A stretch of 64,000 nucleotides of DNA from Isoetes taiwanensis (lineage: Eukaryota; Streptophyta; Lycopodiopsida; Isoetales; Isoetaceae): assembly GCA_021234155.1 (NCBI GenBank), contig JAJEKV010000087.1, positions 1,845,409 through 1,909,408 of the forward strand, read 5' to 3'. Each line of letters begins with the position of its first letter. The stretch's first letter is position 1. This document shows positions 31,010-43,628 of the stretch, piece after piece. The translations under genes and the position numbers were made by a program. The notes beneath the pieces are model-generated. The model was given only the letters and a program-made list of their open reading frames with translations. It did not search any database and had not been told where the DNA came from.

Positions 31010-32342
31010 GGAGCATGGAGCGGGATGAGAGGCATATGGCTAGAGATGGAGCCCTTAGAACCTCAATACGATATCAGGATGAAGAAAATCTTGTGGCGTG
31101 CCGTACTAGATGAATGCATTCAGAGCCCACAGCTCTTACTTAAATAGAAGTTTTTCTTTAGTCTCTAGCGTTTGGATTTCTTAGATTCCAGGATTATTAA
31201 CGGCGATGGATTAAACTGCCAGTACAGGATTGTAAGCGCTTATTCACAGGATTAAAACAGTCTATGATATATAGTAGGACTTCATCGAAGCGATTATTTT
31301 AAAGCAAAGGACTATGTCAACATAAATGCTCGGCTATTTGTTCTTGCTTCATGTTGCTTTTGGTCGGGGCATATATCTTTGGTTGTACAAATGCCTCCTC
31401 AATTTTCCAAAACCCATAAAGGCCATTATCCTTGCTTTTCACCATAGCTAATTCTGTTGGACACTTATTTACTTTTTATTATGCTTGCTTTCCACCATAT
31501 CATTGAATTCAATTCAATTCGTTGAGCAATCAAGCAATTTGCACTTTCCTTAGAATAGATACACCTTTGATCTTCTCCTAAATGGGTGCATTGCACAAAT
31601 TTTCTAAACAAATTCCTTTAAAATCACACTAAATCCTTACCCAAATCCAAATCAACTTTCTATAAGATTTTGTTTGAAATAGCCTCTTGATACCAAAAGC
31701 TCCATCGTATTGAATCATAGTGGCTTACTTGATTGTTGGGCTGCAACAAGTACTTGCAGCATTTCCCATTTCCAAAACTTAATCTCACAAATCGTCCAAA
31801 CAACTACTAATGAACAAAACAATTATCCATGACATGTAGCCTAGGCCATGTTATACTATATGAACTTAAAATTTCCTAAATCACTAGCAAACATGTGCTC
31901 GTCTAGGGTTATAAAGAGAAAAACACAAATTCTTTAAACACTAAAGAACAATCGAAATAATTCAACTCACATTGACATATATAAAAGACATTGAACATGC
32001 ATACAAAACAAAGTCAGGCATAAAACCATATTCTTCATTAATTTTGTGTTTTAGTATATATTTTTTACTTTGCTTTTAACTTTTTGGAAAAAACACGAAG
32101 GTTAGAGTTCTCCTTAAACACATTTAGTTTAATTTCACAGCTATAGTTGAGTTCTTTTCGCACTTAATACAAACCCTCCTTTGCCACAAGGAGGGTAAAA
32201 GAAATGTTCGCAAGGCCGCCACAATAAATTTCTCGTATGCAGTAATGCATTTATATAATAATAATGGAAATAAATATATTACCACACCCTTCGTCGCCGC
32301 TTTCTTCACACTTATTAGTAATATCCATGTAAAACTTTCCCC

Positions 32343-32465
32343 ATAGCATAAAATATTAATTCTTAAAACATTAAGACGTCCCATCTTTAGTACAAGATAG
32401 AAGTACTAGCATGAAATATTAATTCTGAAAACATTAAGACGTCCCATCTTTAGTACAACATTGGA
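32343..32465. repeat. 66-bp tandem duplication
   Basis: AGCATAAAATATTAATTCTT... and AGCATGAAATATTAATTCTG... are two head-to-tail copies that both include ACATTAAGACGTCCCATCTT. Confidence 0.85.
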
Positions 32466-32589
32466 GTACAATTTTGCCACACTATATGCAACTATCCACT
32501 ACATCTAAAAGGCATAGATAAGGATGTGGAGTTGGTAGCCAATTCGATCTTATAATACAATTTCGATAATAAGAAAAGAAGATAAATAA

Positions 32590-32830
32590 AAACTTACATT
32601 TCCATGTATATTGACAACAAAACACATGCATCGCTCTACATCAATAAAGTACTTTTAAAATATATGTTGGGAGAGAATGTAGAGAAGGGCCCATAGGGCC
32701 AACAAAGGTTTACATTCCATCTATGGAGAACAAAACTCATGCATGCTTTATATGAATATGTAGCATATATGTTGTGAGAGAATGCGCAGAAGGCCCCATG
32801 AGGCCAACAAAGGTTGATGTAAATGTTCAA
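32590..32830. repeat. Degenerate tandem duplication, about 115 bp
   Basis: Two copies share ATATGTTG(G/T)GAGAGAATG and GGCCAACAAAGGTT. On the minus strand an open frame (32636-32842) translates both copies as NLCWPxGxFxxFSxNIY. The frame follows from the repeat and has no family match, so I do not call it a gene. Confidence 0.7.
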
Positions 32831-35800
32831 AAGGCTGCACAATTGCAGACGAAAGAAAGAACATTCTCTTCACATTCAGAGTGTCTCATCTCTGATCCGA
32901 ACAAGACAACATGACACCAAGGAATGATAGGGAATTCATAGAGAATCTCTGAATCCTTGGTGCATGATATCATCATAATTGGTGGGCCAACAAAGGATCA
33001 AGGGCTTTTAGGACACCATTGTTCTCTGCAAAAGTGTCGAAGGTGGAAGCCTGGCAAAAGTGGCAAACCTGAAGGACAATAATAATATGATGCCAAATTT
33101 TGTTAAAAGAGGAGATGGAGATGGAATGGAACTATAGCAGTGTCACAAAGCAGAACCTATATAGCCTAATGGCTAATGTAGGGCACTAGGGAATGTTGCA
33201 CTTGCATAAATACGCATGCATGTGTGTGTTTCATGTCAGAAATACTTTAATGGGGTCCCTTTCTGCTGACATCTCCTTGGATCACCAGCCTAAGTTTGAA
33301 TTTCTAGTCCTTTTCTAAATAATTGTTTGCAAAAAATGATAAAAACAGTTGTCTTGAGGGGTGGAGACCTTCCCATTTGCCATGTTATATTATAACATAC
33401 TAAAGCATACAGATCCTGGATTCCTGTTACCTGCTGAATCTTCTTCAATTTTCTCATTCATTTTGCATGGCATTAGCCTAAGTTCAGCTGTGGAAGAGAA
33501 TAGGGAGATCATTTTCACTTTTGCTGCACTTGCACAGGCAGATTTCGCCACACAAGTTGATATTGCTATGTGTGAACAAGTATCAGAAAAAGGCTATGGT
33601 TTTGGTGATTCTAAAAATTAGATCTTGTACATAGTCAGAGCCAGAGCCAGCTAGTGAATTCAGGCAGAGCACGGACTCATAGTAATGCTACTTTTCTTTC
33701 GTCCTGTTTTCAGCTTTATATAATGAATATATAATATTATACAGACTAAATTTAACGGGCGGGGTAAAAGACTCAACTTTTGGAGATTTTTTTTTGCAAG
33801 CCTCCTTTGGACTCTAATCCGTTGTCTTTCTTCCTCTGTTTCATACCTAAAGGAACTAAAAAAATAACGGTTAGTGGCCAAGATGGCAGCGTATGGAAAA
33901 GGGTTTTCTGATACCCTTTCTGTCTTTAGCTGCAGACTTGTTACTGTCCTGAACGTTTTTTGTCCGTTAAAACATCCAAATTTTGAAAAATAAAACTGGC
34001 AAACTTACACTGAGATGGCGATGTTGTACTCGCTCTCCTTTGTTAGTACAGAGGATCTGACAATGTTTTAATTCCTCAAGCACTAAGAACGCAAAAAAGG
34101 ACTACTCATTTATTGCTGGATTCCATCAAATCTTACTTCCGTTCTTAGAGCTGACACGGCCTCCGTAACTTCTCTTAGACTCCGTTGATTAACTCAGAAT
34201 CCAGCAGAACAGAGCAAGAGGGGTCCCGTTCCGTTCTACAAGAGACATGAAACGATTGTGCATGCAGCTGCGAACCCTAACCCTAAGAAATTTTAGGTTT
34301 ACGAGGAAAACTTGGTAAGGTTTTCAACCTGAAACTAGTATGAAAATGCCACATGGGCTAAACCATGCCAAGGGCACTATGAATATGTTAAAGGTCGTCT
34401 CGTCGTGCCACCATGAACATTTCTCTTTAATCCTCTAGCTTCTAAAATGTGGCACAAGATCTTGTTGTCCAGAGTATTCCTGAAACTGAATACCCGCATT
34501 AAATGGCTACACTTTCTATTCTATTCTATTCTAATCAATGAATGCAATTGCTAAGGCATTCGGCTATATGATACATTTGTTCATGGAAACTTCTTCAATA
34601 ACTAGTAACAAATGCCCGATGTTGACGGGCTTTAGCAATTGTTCGTACTTGATGCGGCATTGGTTGCCTTTTTAGTTAGAGAGGAAGATAATCTATTATG
34701 CCTAAGTGTGGAATGAAAGTTGGTAGTCCAGAACGTAGGGCTAGCATAGGAAAGCCAGGGCTTATGTGCACGTTTTGAATGGAAGTTGGTAGTCGAGCTA
34801 ATATAAGGGTATTACAAATAGAATATGAAAAAGAAGGGAGACTTTATACGGTTTGGGAATTTGAGAATTTATGAGAGGCGTGAGAGTGCCATAATGAATT
34901 TGCACTAAGCACGCATATTATGAGACCAATATCATGTTGTAAAACAAATTAACTAAACTTGAAATGTAGTTTGTTTGAGTATTTGAAGAAGCACAATTCC
35001 ATATATGACTTCTTAGTTGTGGTTGTTTTATTATGGGAGATGTTGTATTTTGGTTAAAAAAAAAACAAAAATAAAACAAGGTGCTACGCACGAGGGGTTG
35101 CCCTTCGATGTCGGGGAATGTGTTTTCATGGTTTCTGTTTCGCCGTTGAGGGTGTCGTTTTCTTAATGTAGGAGTTTTGAGTTTTGTTTGTAAAGCTGTG
35201 TAGATCAATTCATACAGCTAAGGAAGGAAAGAGAAAGTATTGATAACTTTATACTGGTCGCTCATTATGACCTTTTCATTGTGGGCTTTTGGCTGTCCAA
35301 ACCCTTTCTTTTAAGCTTGTACGCCTTTTTATCTAAACCTTTTTTGGGTATATAAAAATGAAGAAGTGGGTTTTGTTATCATGAACTAAAGCTCTATTGA
35401 TTCTCCTTGTATCGACCATGCAAAATTTAGGACTACAAAGACATGTACAAAATCGGTACACAACATTGCTCGTTATTTCAAGTAACAATTTGGAACACTA
35501 TCTTGCACTCCTCTTGGCTTAAAAACCATGGCAATCGAAGATACACCATCACCTTCACTTTGAATGGGACGCAAATCAAAAGACAACAACTGACAAGAAG
35601 GGTAGAGGATGATGCAAATTCGACATAAATGGAGCACTAAAATCATAATAAGGAATTTCATTTGAAGAGACCGAATATACTTTGCTCAAATTATGCCAGT
35701 TGGTTCTGCATAACTGCTCAAATTATGCAGTTGGTTACGCATAACTTCTCAAATTGCCGACTACTTTATGTTAATTTTTTATATGCTTTTAGTGAATATT

Positions 35801-37543
35801 ACGCAAGCTCTTCATCTAAATAAGTAGTTGTCTGGATCTGTCTTTTCTTTGATTGAGGTGTTTATATAAGCGAACATCTTGCAGTAACGGCTGATGAAGT
35901 ATGATGCTTATCTATTTAATAAACTATATCTACAAAAAAATGGATTTATCCATGTTCTAAAGAAGGATGGGCATGCTTTGCAATTAAATCCTTAGCGGAA
36001 CATTCAAATGAGCCAGACAAGATATATCTCAAATATATTGGTCTTCTTCTTTGAACATTATACAACAATAATACCTAATGATATGATGGTTTGCATTTTT
36101 ACTTCTCATGGATTTGATGATTCAAAGACGTTAAACCACTCTATTTGATGAAACATTAACATCTCTATTTAATGAAATAGGTAGTTTCAATGAATTTTGC
36201 ATATGGGGAATGTGAGCCTAAACTTCATAATTTTCTCTCTCCTCATAAAAGCAAACTTCATCTGGTTGGACCTAGAAAGTTTGTAAGATTGCACTAAGAA
36301 TGGACCTATCATGCATACTTTTATTGAACTCATTATAATGACGCCAACATGATATTTATAACTTAACGGAAGCTTTAAAATCTACACAGTCATGTTGAAA
36401 GCACTAAGATGCATAAATTAATGTTGGTTACGCGAACTGCCGTGTTACAAGTAATAATACAATACACAATGCATTTTGTCCCAAACTATTCATTACACAG
36501 GAGTGCAAGTGAAGTGTAGGGACCTCTTGTATGCTTTTAGCATCCATATCCTTCATTACCGTCTCTGGTCTTGCCTAGGAACATGCGCCAATATTTAGTG
36601 GAGTTAAATAAATCCCCTGATTACAATAATCTTAATGCATTGCCTGGAGATCTAGCAGAATCTACCCTTTGAGCATTGACATATAAGACCCCATCATTTA
36701 ATGTCTATTTTTACCAAGTAATGCAGCTCTACCGGGGATTCTCATCTTCTTTGGAGTCTCTCTCTTGAGTATTTGGCGTAGCTGTCTTGTTTGCTTGTTC
36801 AAAAATGTTACGCACAATAAAGTTCGCATTCGGCGGACCTTCTGTTCAATTTGAGTCACCTTTTGTGCCATGGAACATCTCATTTTCTTCTAAGATATCT
36901 GGAAGGAAGAAATTTATGATTGGCTTAAGTAAGACAGATGTCCATACCATTTACCACCATTTTCCATAGCTACACTCCTTGTTCTTTATTCCTTTATAAC
37001 CATCACTATTATATCCACGCTTCTATAGAAACACATTCTCTAAATCAAGCTGAATTATCTAGTTCCCAGAGCCTGACCTTGCTTGTTATAAGATCCCTAG
37101 ATGCATTGTGCATGTGTATGGTTTGTAGCATAACTCATTCTTAGAATTCCAGTTGTGCGCTAACCCTCTGAAGCCTGCAACCATCTTATTCATACCATTA
37201 GTTCATCGATTTCTCAGCTAATGTCCTAATTATCTCATTTCTCATTGGCTCCTTGCACAAGACAACCTTTCACCTACACATACCGAGGATTGTAAATTCG
37301 TCTTGAAAACTTGATGGAAACCTTGCATGTTGTATCTTGTAAAGAACCTTTTCCCTCCAATTTTAAGGCAACTAGATCACCACACTCCAGCATAATCTGA
37401 AACTGTTCTATAAAAAATTATTATTATAAGTTATCCTTCTCCTGCGCAGGTAATGGAATGTTACACCTACAAGAAGTGTAGATGAATTTAGAGGATCATC
37501 CATTCTCCTGGTTGTGAGCACAAGCTGCAAAGAAAATGCTTAC

Positions 37544-37628
37544 TTGTCGGACAATTAGATTCACTGTTGTATCAAATTCTGCCGTTGCTCCTTCCCAAAC
37601 AATTCTTCCATCGTGAAGGAATAAAATC
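37544..37628 (-). CDS. TGD3: TGD3-like ABC ATPase, exon n+1 (partial gene)
   Basis: This 85-nt exon starts after TAAG (acceptor) and ends CAA|GTAAGC. Joined in phase to the exon at 37703-37878 it encodes ILFLHDGRIVWEGATAEFD followed by TTVNLIVRQ. It corresponds to the part of plant TGD3 after the H-loop that usually reads LLFLYxGKxVWxGMTHEF. TGD3 is the ATPase of the TGD1-2-3 importer that brings lipid precursors into the chloroplast inner membrane. The last exon (usual end FASGSLDGPI) was not found in 36.7-37.5 kb. The 74-bp intron between the two exons has normal GT and AG ends and the frame is intact, so this may be part of a live host gene. Confidence 0.8.
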
Positions 37629-37702
37629 CTTATGTCATGAAACACATTTGTCAGCATTTTTGTATATAAGTGGTGGGTCAATATTTAGACATAAGCTGTT
37701 AC

Positions 37703-37878
37703 CTATCAACAGCTCTCCGTATTGTGCTATGTTGATGGGTTACAACCACATATGATGAAATTTTGCCCGGGTTTCCATTGGCATCACGGCCTTTTATGTG
37801 GACAGAACGTATGAGATCCTCAACCACCGTCGATGCTATGGGATCCAATCCTGCAGTTGGTTCATCATACATCACAAC
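37703..37878 (-). CDS. TGD3: TGD3-like ABC ATPase, Walker B exon (partial gene)
   Basis: The exon starts after TTTTGTAG and ends GATAG|GTAACAG. It encodes VVMYDEPTAGLDPIASTVVE (Walker B with catalytic Glu and D-loop), DLIRSVH, a loop KGRDANGNPGK, and ISSYVVVTHQHSTIRRAVDR with the H-loop His. DEPTAGLDPIASTVVEDLIRSVH and the loop before SYVVVTHQ are hallmarks of TGD3/ABCI13 and its bacterial MlaF relatives. The first residue of Walker B is Met-Tyr in place of Leu-Tyr. Upstream exons with Walker A and the LSGG signature are not in 37.9-39.6 kb; they must lie beyond the LTR insertion or be lost. Confidence 0.85.
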
Positions 37879-39657
37879 CTACAAAATAAACATCAACACT
37901 TAGAACTAAACACAAAATGAACACAACTTTAACTTCTACGATGTTGCATAGCTATGATGCAAGCAAAAGAGCCAAAAGGCACAAGTTTTCAATCTCAGGA
38001 AAATGATCGATTACTAAACTTACATACCTAAAAGAGTCTGTATCCTCCTGTATAGAAATTACACGGTCTCAAAACAATGCCTTCCAAAAGAGTCTAAATC
38101 CTCATGTATCAAAAATCGCCCACAATAAAGCAATGTTTGGTTGAGATGCAAGGGTTTAATCTTCTGCCACATCTATAAATCCTAATCCAGCATCCTTCAG
38201 ACATGCCGAATCATGCGCATAAAATACAAAATAGAGAAATCCCATTGCCTGGCAAGTTCTCATTTCCATAACCAGTGCTATCTTGCAAAGAGGCATATCC
38301 CTAATGCATGTTTCTTATTCCTTGAAAGCACAATAAATCACAGACGAACCCAAATGAAATAAATCTCCTTGAAACCCCTAAAATCCGAAGCAAACAAATT
38401 CTCAAACACACTTCTTTGCTGGCTGACGCAGATGCCTTCTTCTGAGAAATGACTCAAAAGGAAAGCCTAAACTCATAAACCAACTGCCGGAATCTGTTCT
38501 ACATGGATTGAAGACTTGAAAAAACAAATTGATTTTGTCGTTCAATCAAGCAAAAAGAAATGGAATAATATGCAAATTTCGGAATCGACTCTGACCGAAG
38601 ATCGGTCGTTTGTAAACCTGTTTCTTATGTATCCTCTGTTAATCTACCTGAAGTTAAATTTGAAGCTCCAGTCTGCTATTCCGTTAGGAGCCTTCTTCAA
38701 ATGTAATGGAGAAGAGTGGTAAAAGTTTTACCTGAAGCTCCAGCCTGCTACGCCGGCGTCAAAGCAATGTCTGAAAGCAAGGGTGAACAAAAACTCTTGC
38801 TGCATTTCGAACGAATGGAGAAAATGAAGGAAGAAGGCGGCATGCAGGGAGCCTGCGAAAAAATTTATTGGATCCGTGCCGGTTCCATTACTAATCAGAC
38901 TGATCTTAGCAAAGGAAAAAATACATCTGATATTGCAATACATCTTAAGAAAGCAGCTCCATCGCCAGAACAGCCAGAACACCGGTTAGCCGGTTTCCAG
39001 AGCTGCACAGCAACAACAAAAATGACCGCCAGTTTACGGCCAATAATGGGTTTTTAGCAGTCAATGGCATATTTCGGGCATATACTGGCATATATGTGGA
39101 ATATGTAAACCCACAAAAACAAGGGTTTGCCCCTTAGGGGCAACCCAAAAAGCATTGGCCTCCTAAAGAATAGAAGGCATTTGCCTATTTTAGATTGCAC
39201 ATGTTCCTTGTTTATGAAGCACGCATCTTGCGATGGCCTTTTAAAAAATAGAAAGCCTTCGTCTATTTTTTGTGGCACATCTTTCTTTTTAGCAGGCTTG
39301 CCTACCAACAACCCCAAAACAACAATTCTTGGAATTATAGTATGTACATGTGCCAATCTACATCAGCTAAAATTGGTATTGTCAGATATTGAAGTTTGCA
39401 CATCGTAGGGCTAGAAAATTACTAAAACTCTTGAATTTTGTGCTTGGCTCCTTTGTTGCATGAGAGGCAATTTTGACGAGATGCAGAGGCTATCGTTGAT
39501 GGCCATCCAGTGTTAAAAGAATTGAAAACTTGTGGGAAATTGTTTAGCTACGTTATTTGAAGCTTGAAGCTATTGAAACTCGGATTGCACTTGCAAGATT
39601 TGCCTACAGCATGCAGTTAACAATATAATACTCTGTTTCTGAAGGTAATGGGAGAAT
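37879..39657. other. Presumed TGD3 intron or flank
   Basis: No TGD3 exon is visible here. A plus-strand frame at 38716-39057 (113 codons, Lys/Glu-rich start LLLHFERMEKMKEEGG) is open but unrecognised. Small imperfect tandem copies occur at 38030-38110 and 39150-39290. Confidence 0.4.
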
Positions 39658-41150
39658 TGTGACATTCCAGCATAATATACGGAGTGAATACGTATATTAT
39701 ATTGCCACATCACTGGCACATAGCGACATGTACACGACAACCATATAGAGTGATACCCTGAAACATGACCATTGGAACCATTAACAAACCCTAACTTACC
39801 CTTTAGATGCCAACCCTAAAAGCGTCATGATAAAAGGAGTCTGAAACCCTAAAAGTGACCCTTTCAGATTCCAGCCTCCAGAGCTCGCATTGCACCTGCG
39901 AAAGATCCGTTCCGACCTGCCAGCACCTGTGGAGCTCGCTTTTCCAAGCAGATCGCCAAGTTTCGACCACCTCTAACTACCCCGATAGCATGGACGTCGT
40001 CTAAGGACTGGGAGCGAGCCAAAGATCTGGTATGTGATCGATCTGACGTGCAATGCCAGCTTCCCGACCGACATTGAGCCGAGTTTGCATCTTTTCTTAG
40101 TTTTAGCAGACTTCTAGATCCCCAGATATCGGCCTCTGACGAACGAGCTTAACTTTGTAAATTTAGGTAGATAGATTAGAAGTTATTCTGTATTTTCAGG
40201 TTCATTGGATGATGATGGTTTATCCTTGTGCACATCTCTTGTGTATTGGAAAGGGGGATAGAGACCAGAGCCTCTGCAGGTGATGCCTCTAGAGTACCTC
40301 CTTAGCACCCAATAAATGTGGCCTGTGCAAAGGAGCTCGCCTGGCTGTGAGCGGCAGGGTTAGACCGGCTGATAAGGAAGACTTGCCCGGCTATAGTTGA
40401 TCCCTCTGGTGCGTAGCGACGGCTAGGGAACATTGTGGGCTAGGCCTAATAGTTTTCCACTGAGTGTGGGCAAGGTATGGGCTCGATACCTCCAAGGTCA
40501 TGCCTCGCCTTAGTGGGGTTCAAGTCGTAGACGAGCAGTGGCTCTCTAGCTCACCTGCAGTTGGCATGTATCTTCTGGAGGGGAGTGATTCCCTCTTGCC
40601 TCATCGGGACTGGGGAGATACATTCCAGGAGTAGTCCCTTTGACTATGCACCCGATATCCTATGTTCACAACCCAAATACTTTTCAGGCTATCTGCAAAG
40701 TATGCACAAGAAGGGCGGATGGACTGGACTACCCAATGGCCATGTTCTTATACCAGCTCAATCCATTTGCCATGAATTTTGTTTGCATTGTATTCTGGAG
40801 TCCCAAACCATCAGTTGATCCCCATGAGTCTGAACCTTGGGTAGGATTTCCTTTTTCTGTTGATGCTACTGATATTTGATGTTCTGATGTTATGTTGTGG
40901 TGAGCCACCCTTCGAGGTGGATATGTATTTTATATGATGATATGTGCTTATGTTTTACGCACTTTCGCAACTAGGTAGGTCTCGAAGGAGAGGGGGCAAA
41001 TAAAACGTCTATTCTTTCCCATCAGGCTCTTGTCATCATCAAGAACCTGATGATAGGTAGACGGTCTCAAGTTAGCAGTTATGCGCTGACAGGAGAGATG
41101 AAATCCAGTTCTATATGTGCGAAGCACTATATACGAGCAGGGGACGTATG
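39658..41150 (+). repeat. Third LTR of the family (locus 3)
   Basis: It starts TGTGACATTCCAGCATAATA and ends about GAGCAGGGGACGTATG, matching the start and end of the retroelement 1 LTR; the length is 1.49 kb. Internal blocks (TTTCAGGCTATCTGCAAAGT, AAGGGCGGATGGACTGGACT) match the LTRs of retroelement 2. The sequence after it, CCTTGGTGGACCAAGATC, matches the leader of retroelement 2, so this is a 5' LTR with internal sequence and not a solo LTR. No TGACATTCC-type 3' partner is seen in the window. Confidence 0.8.
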
Positions 41151-41843
41151 ACCTTGGTGGACCAAGATCGAGCACTGGCCATTTTCCAAGTAGCACTAAC
41201 AGTCTCGATCTTCAGTCTTGAAGTTAAAATACTGAGCATTGAACCTCAAGTAATGGAGGAAATTATTTTTTCCATTGTAGTATAGAAGTTTAGATAGTAT
41301 TATGTAAGAGTGTATATATTAAGTACAATAAATTTGGAAATTGTGTTCTCAATAGAGACCCAGCTACTCACATCGTGCACCTGGGACCTTACTGAGAATC
41401 CCATTCGGCCTTCTAATGCACGCGGTGCATACACGACTATAGTTGACCCAAATTAGTACACCTTCTAGGTAATTTGATAGACTAAGTCAGCTTAAAATTA
41501 AAATCTAAGCCAGAAACACCTATTAGAATGCTAAGAAAACAGACGGGCAAGACAAATTAGAGGACCATTACTCACACCATGCACCCAGCACTTGACTGAG
41601 AATCTAAGTCATACACCGTGGGTAGTTGGAGCAAATTACCTTAAGGAAGCTAGAGATTTTAGGAACTAAACACTTATAATCAAAATAGTGGGATAACATA
41701 ATTACCCTAGTGGTAACCTTGGAACCCCCAATCCGATAAATAAGTCCCTTAGGGTACGACATTTGCACTCTACCCTCTCAGTCATCAAGCTCCGGCTTGC
41801 AAGCCGATTTTAGGACGCCAGTGAGGCGACCGAGGTAGAAAAC
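41151..41843 (+). other. Leader of locus 3
   Basis: It begins with the conserved TTGGTGGACCAAGATCGAG leader. It holds two of the four hairpin repeats (41363-41446, 41567-41635). There is no coding motif. Confidence 0.5.
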
Positions 41844-43333
41844 ATGGATCGCACCAAATGGACAATCAGAGTAGTAATGGAAAATGGATCAACCAGTGTC
41901 CAAGTTCTTGTTGCCAAATAGAAGGCGAGGGAGACCAAGAAACAAAAAAGAAATGAAGACCCACAAAATCTCGCCGACGAGTAAGAAGATCACCAGGAGT
42001 AGGAAGACCAAGAACAGAATTTCGAAATGCAGAAGGAAGAGGAGCACACAAAGGAGGACCAAGACGAGCAGACCATAGAGAAAGAGATCCGCCACCTCCA
42101 AAGAATCAAAAAGAGGAAGAGAGAAGAGAAGAAAAGAAGGATGGCAGAGAGAGAGAGGAACTTGCGCGATAGATGGCGGAGAAAGGCAGGGACCCGCTCT
42201 CGGATAAGGCACCTGCAAGAAAACTCAAGAGGACACCCAGCAAAGGAGTGAAGATGGTTGAGAGAGAGCCGAATCAGCCCCCATTATCATCAGACACGGA
42301 GTCTGATGATGCGTGGAAGCTGCCTATCCAGCAAGAACAAGGAGGAACTGGAAAAGGATCTTTAGTGCAGAGAAGGAAAGAAACAAATACAGAAGAACCT
42401 GCCGGCCCTCCACCATACCTAGTTTGGCCCAAGTTAGACCCCAAGACATCTAGCAGACCTGCTTGAGAGTCCTTCACCCTAAAGAAGGACAAGGAGTACA
42501 AACAAAAATTGGCGGACTACAAAGCATACATGAAAATATACGACGCATATTCAAAATGCTACCACGAGCACATGGTCACGTACGTTGAAGGAGGGAGGCC
42601 AACAAGAGAGAACACTTTGAAGCCTCCCCTAGAGAAACCTATGAAGCAGAGCAGAGACACCCATTTCTCACGAGTGGCGAGGAAGATCCGGCATTTTTAG
42701 AACAGCTACGGTCTCCTAATACGAGCTGCATTTGCGAGGTTGACTCGTGAAGTCCTGCATGAGTACGACAAGAGTAAGCGTGTAACGGACGAGATGCTTC
42801 TCGCTTTTGCAAGAAGTTGCGGAGCAAAAGATTGTTCAACATTTTGAAGATTCCTTGGCATGTGCTCTACACACTAAAAAAGCCACATGCATGCCAAAGG
42901 ACATGCGCTTGGCCAAGTTCATTAAGAAAGAGAACTATTAGAACACAACATCTTGACTAATATAAGTGCAAGTGTGTTAGATCAGTCTTAAATAAGTAGT
43001 ATTAGCAGAGTATATCTTTTGTTTTACTTAATTTGAGAAAATTGTGATCAAATGAGCCCCTGATATTCACGCCATGCGCCAGGAGCACAAGCAAGAATCT
43101 CACTCGACCTTGTGGCGCACGCCGTAAGTAGTCGACCCTGATCTACCCTAGCCCAAATCGAGCAAACAAGGACATTTCGGGCTCTACTCGTCGAGTTGAG
43201 CAAGACAATTCCATCATTTCATCAGTTTCACCACATCTCGGACCCAAACAGGCTACCAGTACTCACGTCGTGCGCCAGGAGCATGATTAAGAATTTCATT
43301 CGGGCCTGAGGTGCACACCATGAGTAGTCACCC
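41363..43333. repeat. Four copies of an 80-nt hairpin repeat
   Basis: Copies lie at about 41363-41446, 41567-41635, 43062-43136 and 43258-43333, sharing ACTCAC..CGTGCxCC, GAATCTCATTC and GTAGT. Inverted arms close each copy: TGCACC with GGTGCA (copy 1), TGCGCCA with TGGCGCA (copy 3), TGCGCC with GGTGCA (copy 4, one G-U pair); copy 2 is weaker (ACCCA with TGGGT). The copies bracket the broken gene at 41844-42950. Confidence 0.7.
41844..42950 (+). pseudogene. Unrecognised basic/coiled-coil gene in locus 3
   Basis: Coding potential moves through three frames: 41884-42078, 42027-42251 (very rich in Arg, Lys and Glu, coiled coil EEKKRRMAERERNLRDRW), then 42173-42700 in one frame with a single TGA at 42464-42466. 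The last part reads PPYLVWPKLDPKTSSRP and KKDKEYKQKLADYKAYMKIY. Another frame continues the protein to about 42838 (REVLHEYDKSKRVTDEM). It could be a diverged gag-like or accessory gene of the element; no zinc knuckle is seen. Confidence 0.4.
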
Positions 43334-43509
43334 TTTGAACCTTCAAAGCTTGACCTGGACAACTCCAAATCATCTGAAATTTATTGCAATAGGGTTATTA
43401 GACAACTTTGCCCATGTTTAGCTATTTCAATTATCCAAAAAACGAACAACCCCTCTTCAAAATAGCAACAGTCCCTAAACCCTGGAAAAATCCCCATCCC
43501 AGATCTGTC

Positions 43510-43517
43510 TATAAATA
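43510..43517 (+). promoter_or_regulatory. TATA box candidate
   Basis: TATAAATA lies about 120 bp before the start region (ATG at 43629) of the next gene, in a pyrimidine-rich setting (CTTCTGCTTCTCACTCC) typical of a plant transcription start. No experimental support. Confidence 0.45.
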
Positions 43518-43628
43518 CTAGGGTACTCCGCATTACTGATATACACTTCTGCTTCTCACTCCAAGCCAATCTTCTAGCTTCCTAAAGCGCTTATACATCT
43601 GTCTAACATTCCCAATTTCATTACAATC

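Larger units (their letters stand above)
31010..37543. other. AT-rich region without recognised gene
   Basis: About 6.5 kb with no domain I can name on either strand. Open frames are short (at most 104 codons) and without motif, including 33361-33621 (plus) and 34918-35208 (minus). It holds the tandem repeats at 32343-32830 and a 29-bp near-duplicate at 35690-35755. A short AACCCTAACCCTAA at about 34273 is too short to be telomeric. The region may be intron or 3' flank of the TGD3-like gene. Confidence 0.5.

Noticed and set aside
34270-34290. Interstitial telomere repeat
   Set aside because: Only two CCCTAA units; the LTR copies near 3200 are telobox-like promoter motifs.
36698-36969. Missing last exon of the TGD3-like gene
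   Set aside because: A GP-containing peptide is seen in one frame, but the FASGSLDGPI-type ending is not recognisable and a stop precedes it.
37330-37400. Phase-0 exon candidate after the TGD3-like exons (starts FQIMLECG on minus)
   Set aside because: Good acceptor and a 43-codon frame, but no similarity to the known TGD3 end.
40561-40879. Open frames inside the third LTR
   Set aside because: Same reason: LTR sequence, and no shared frame among family LTRs.
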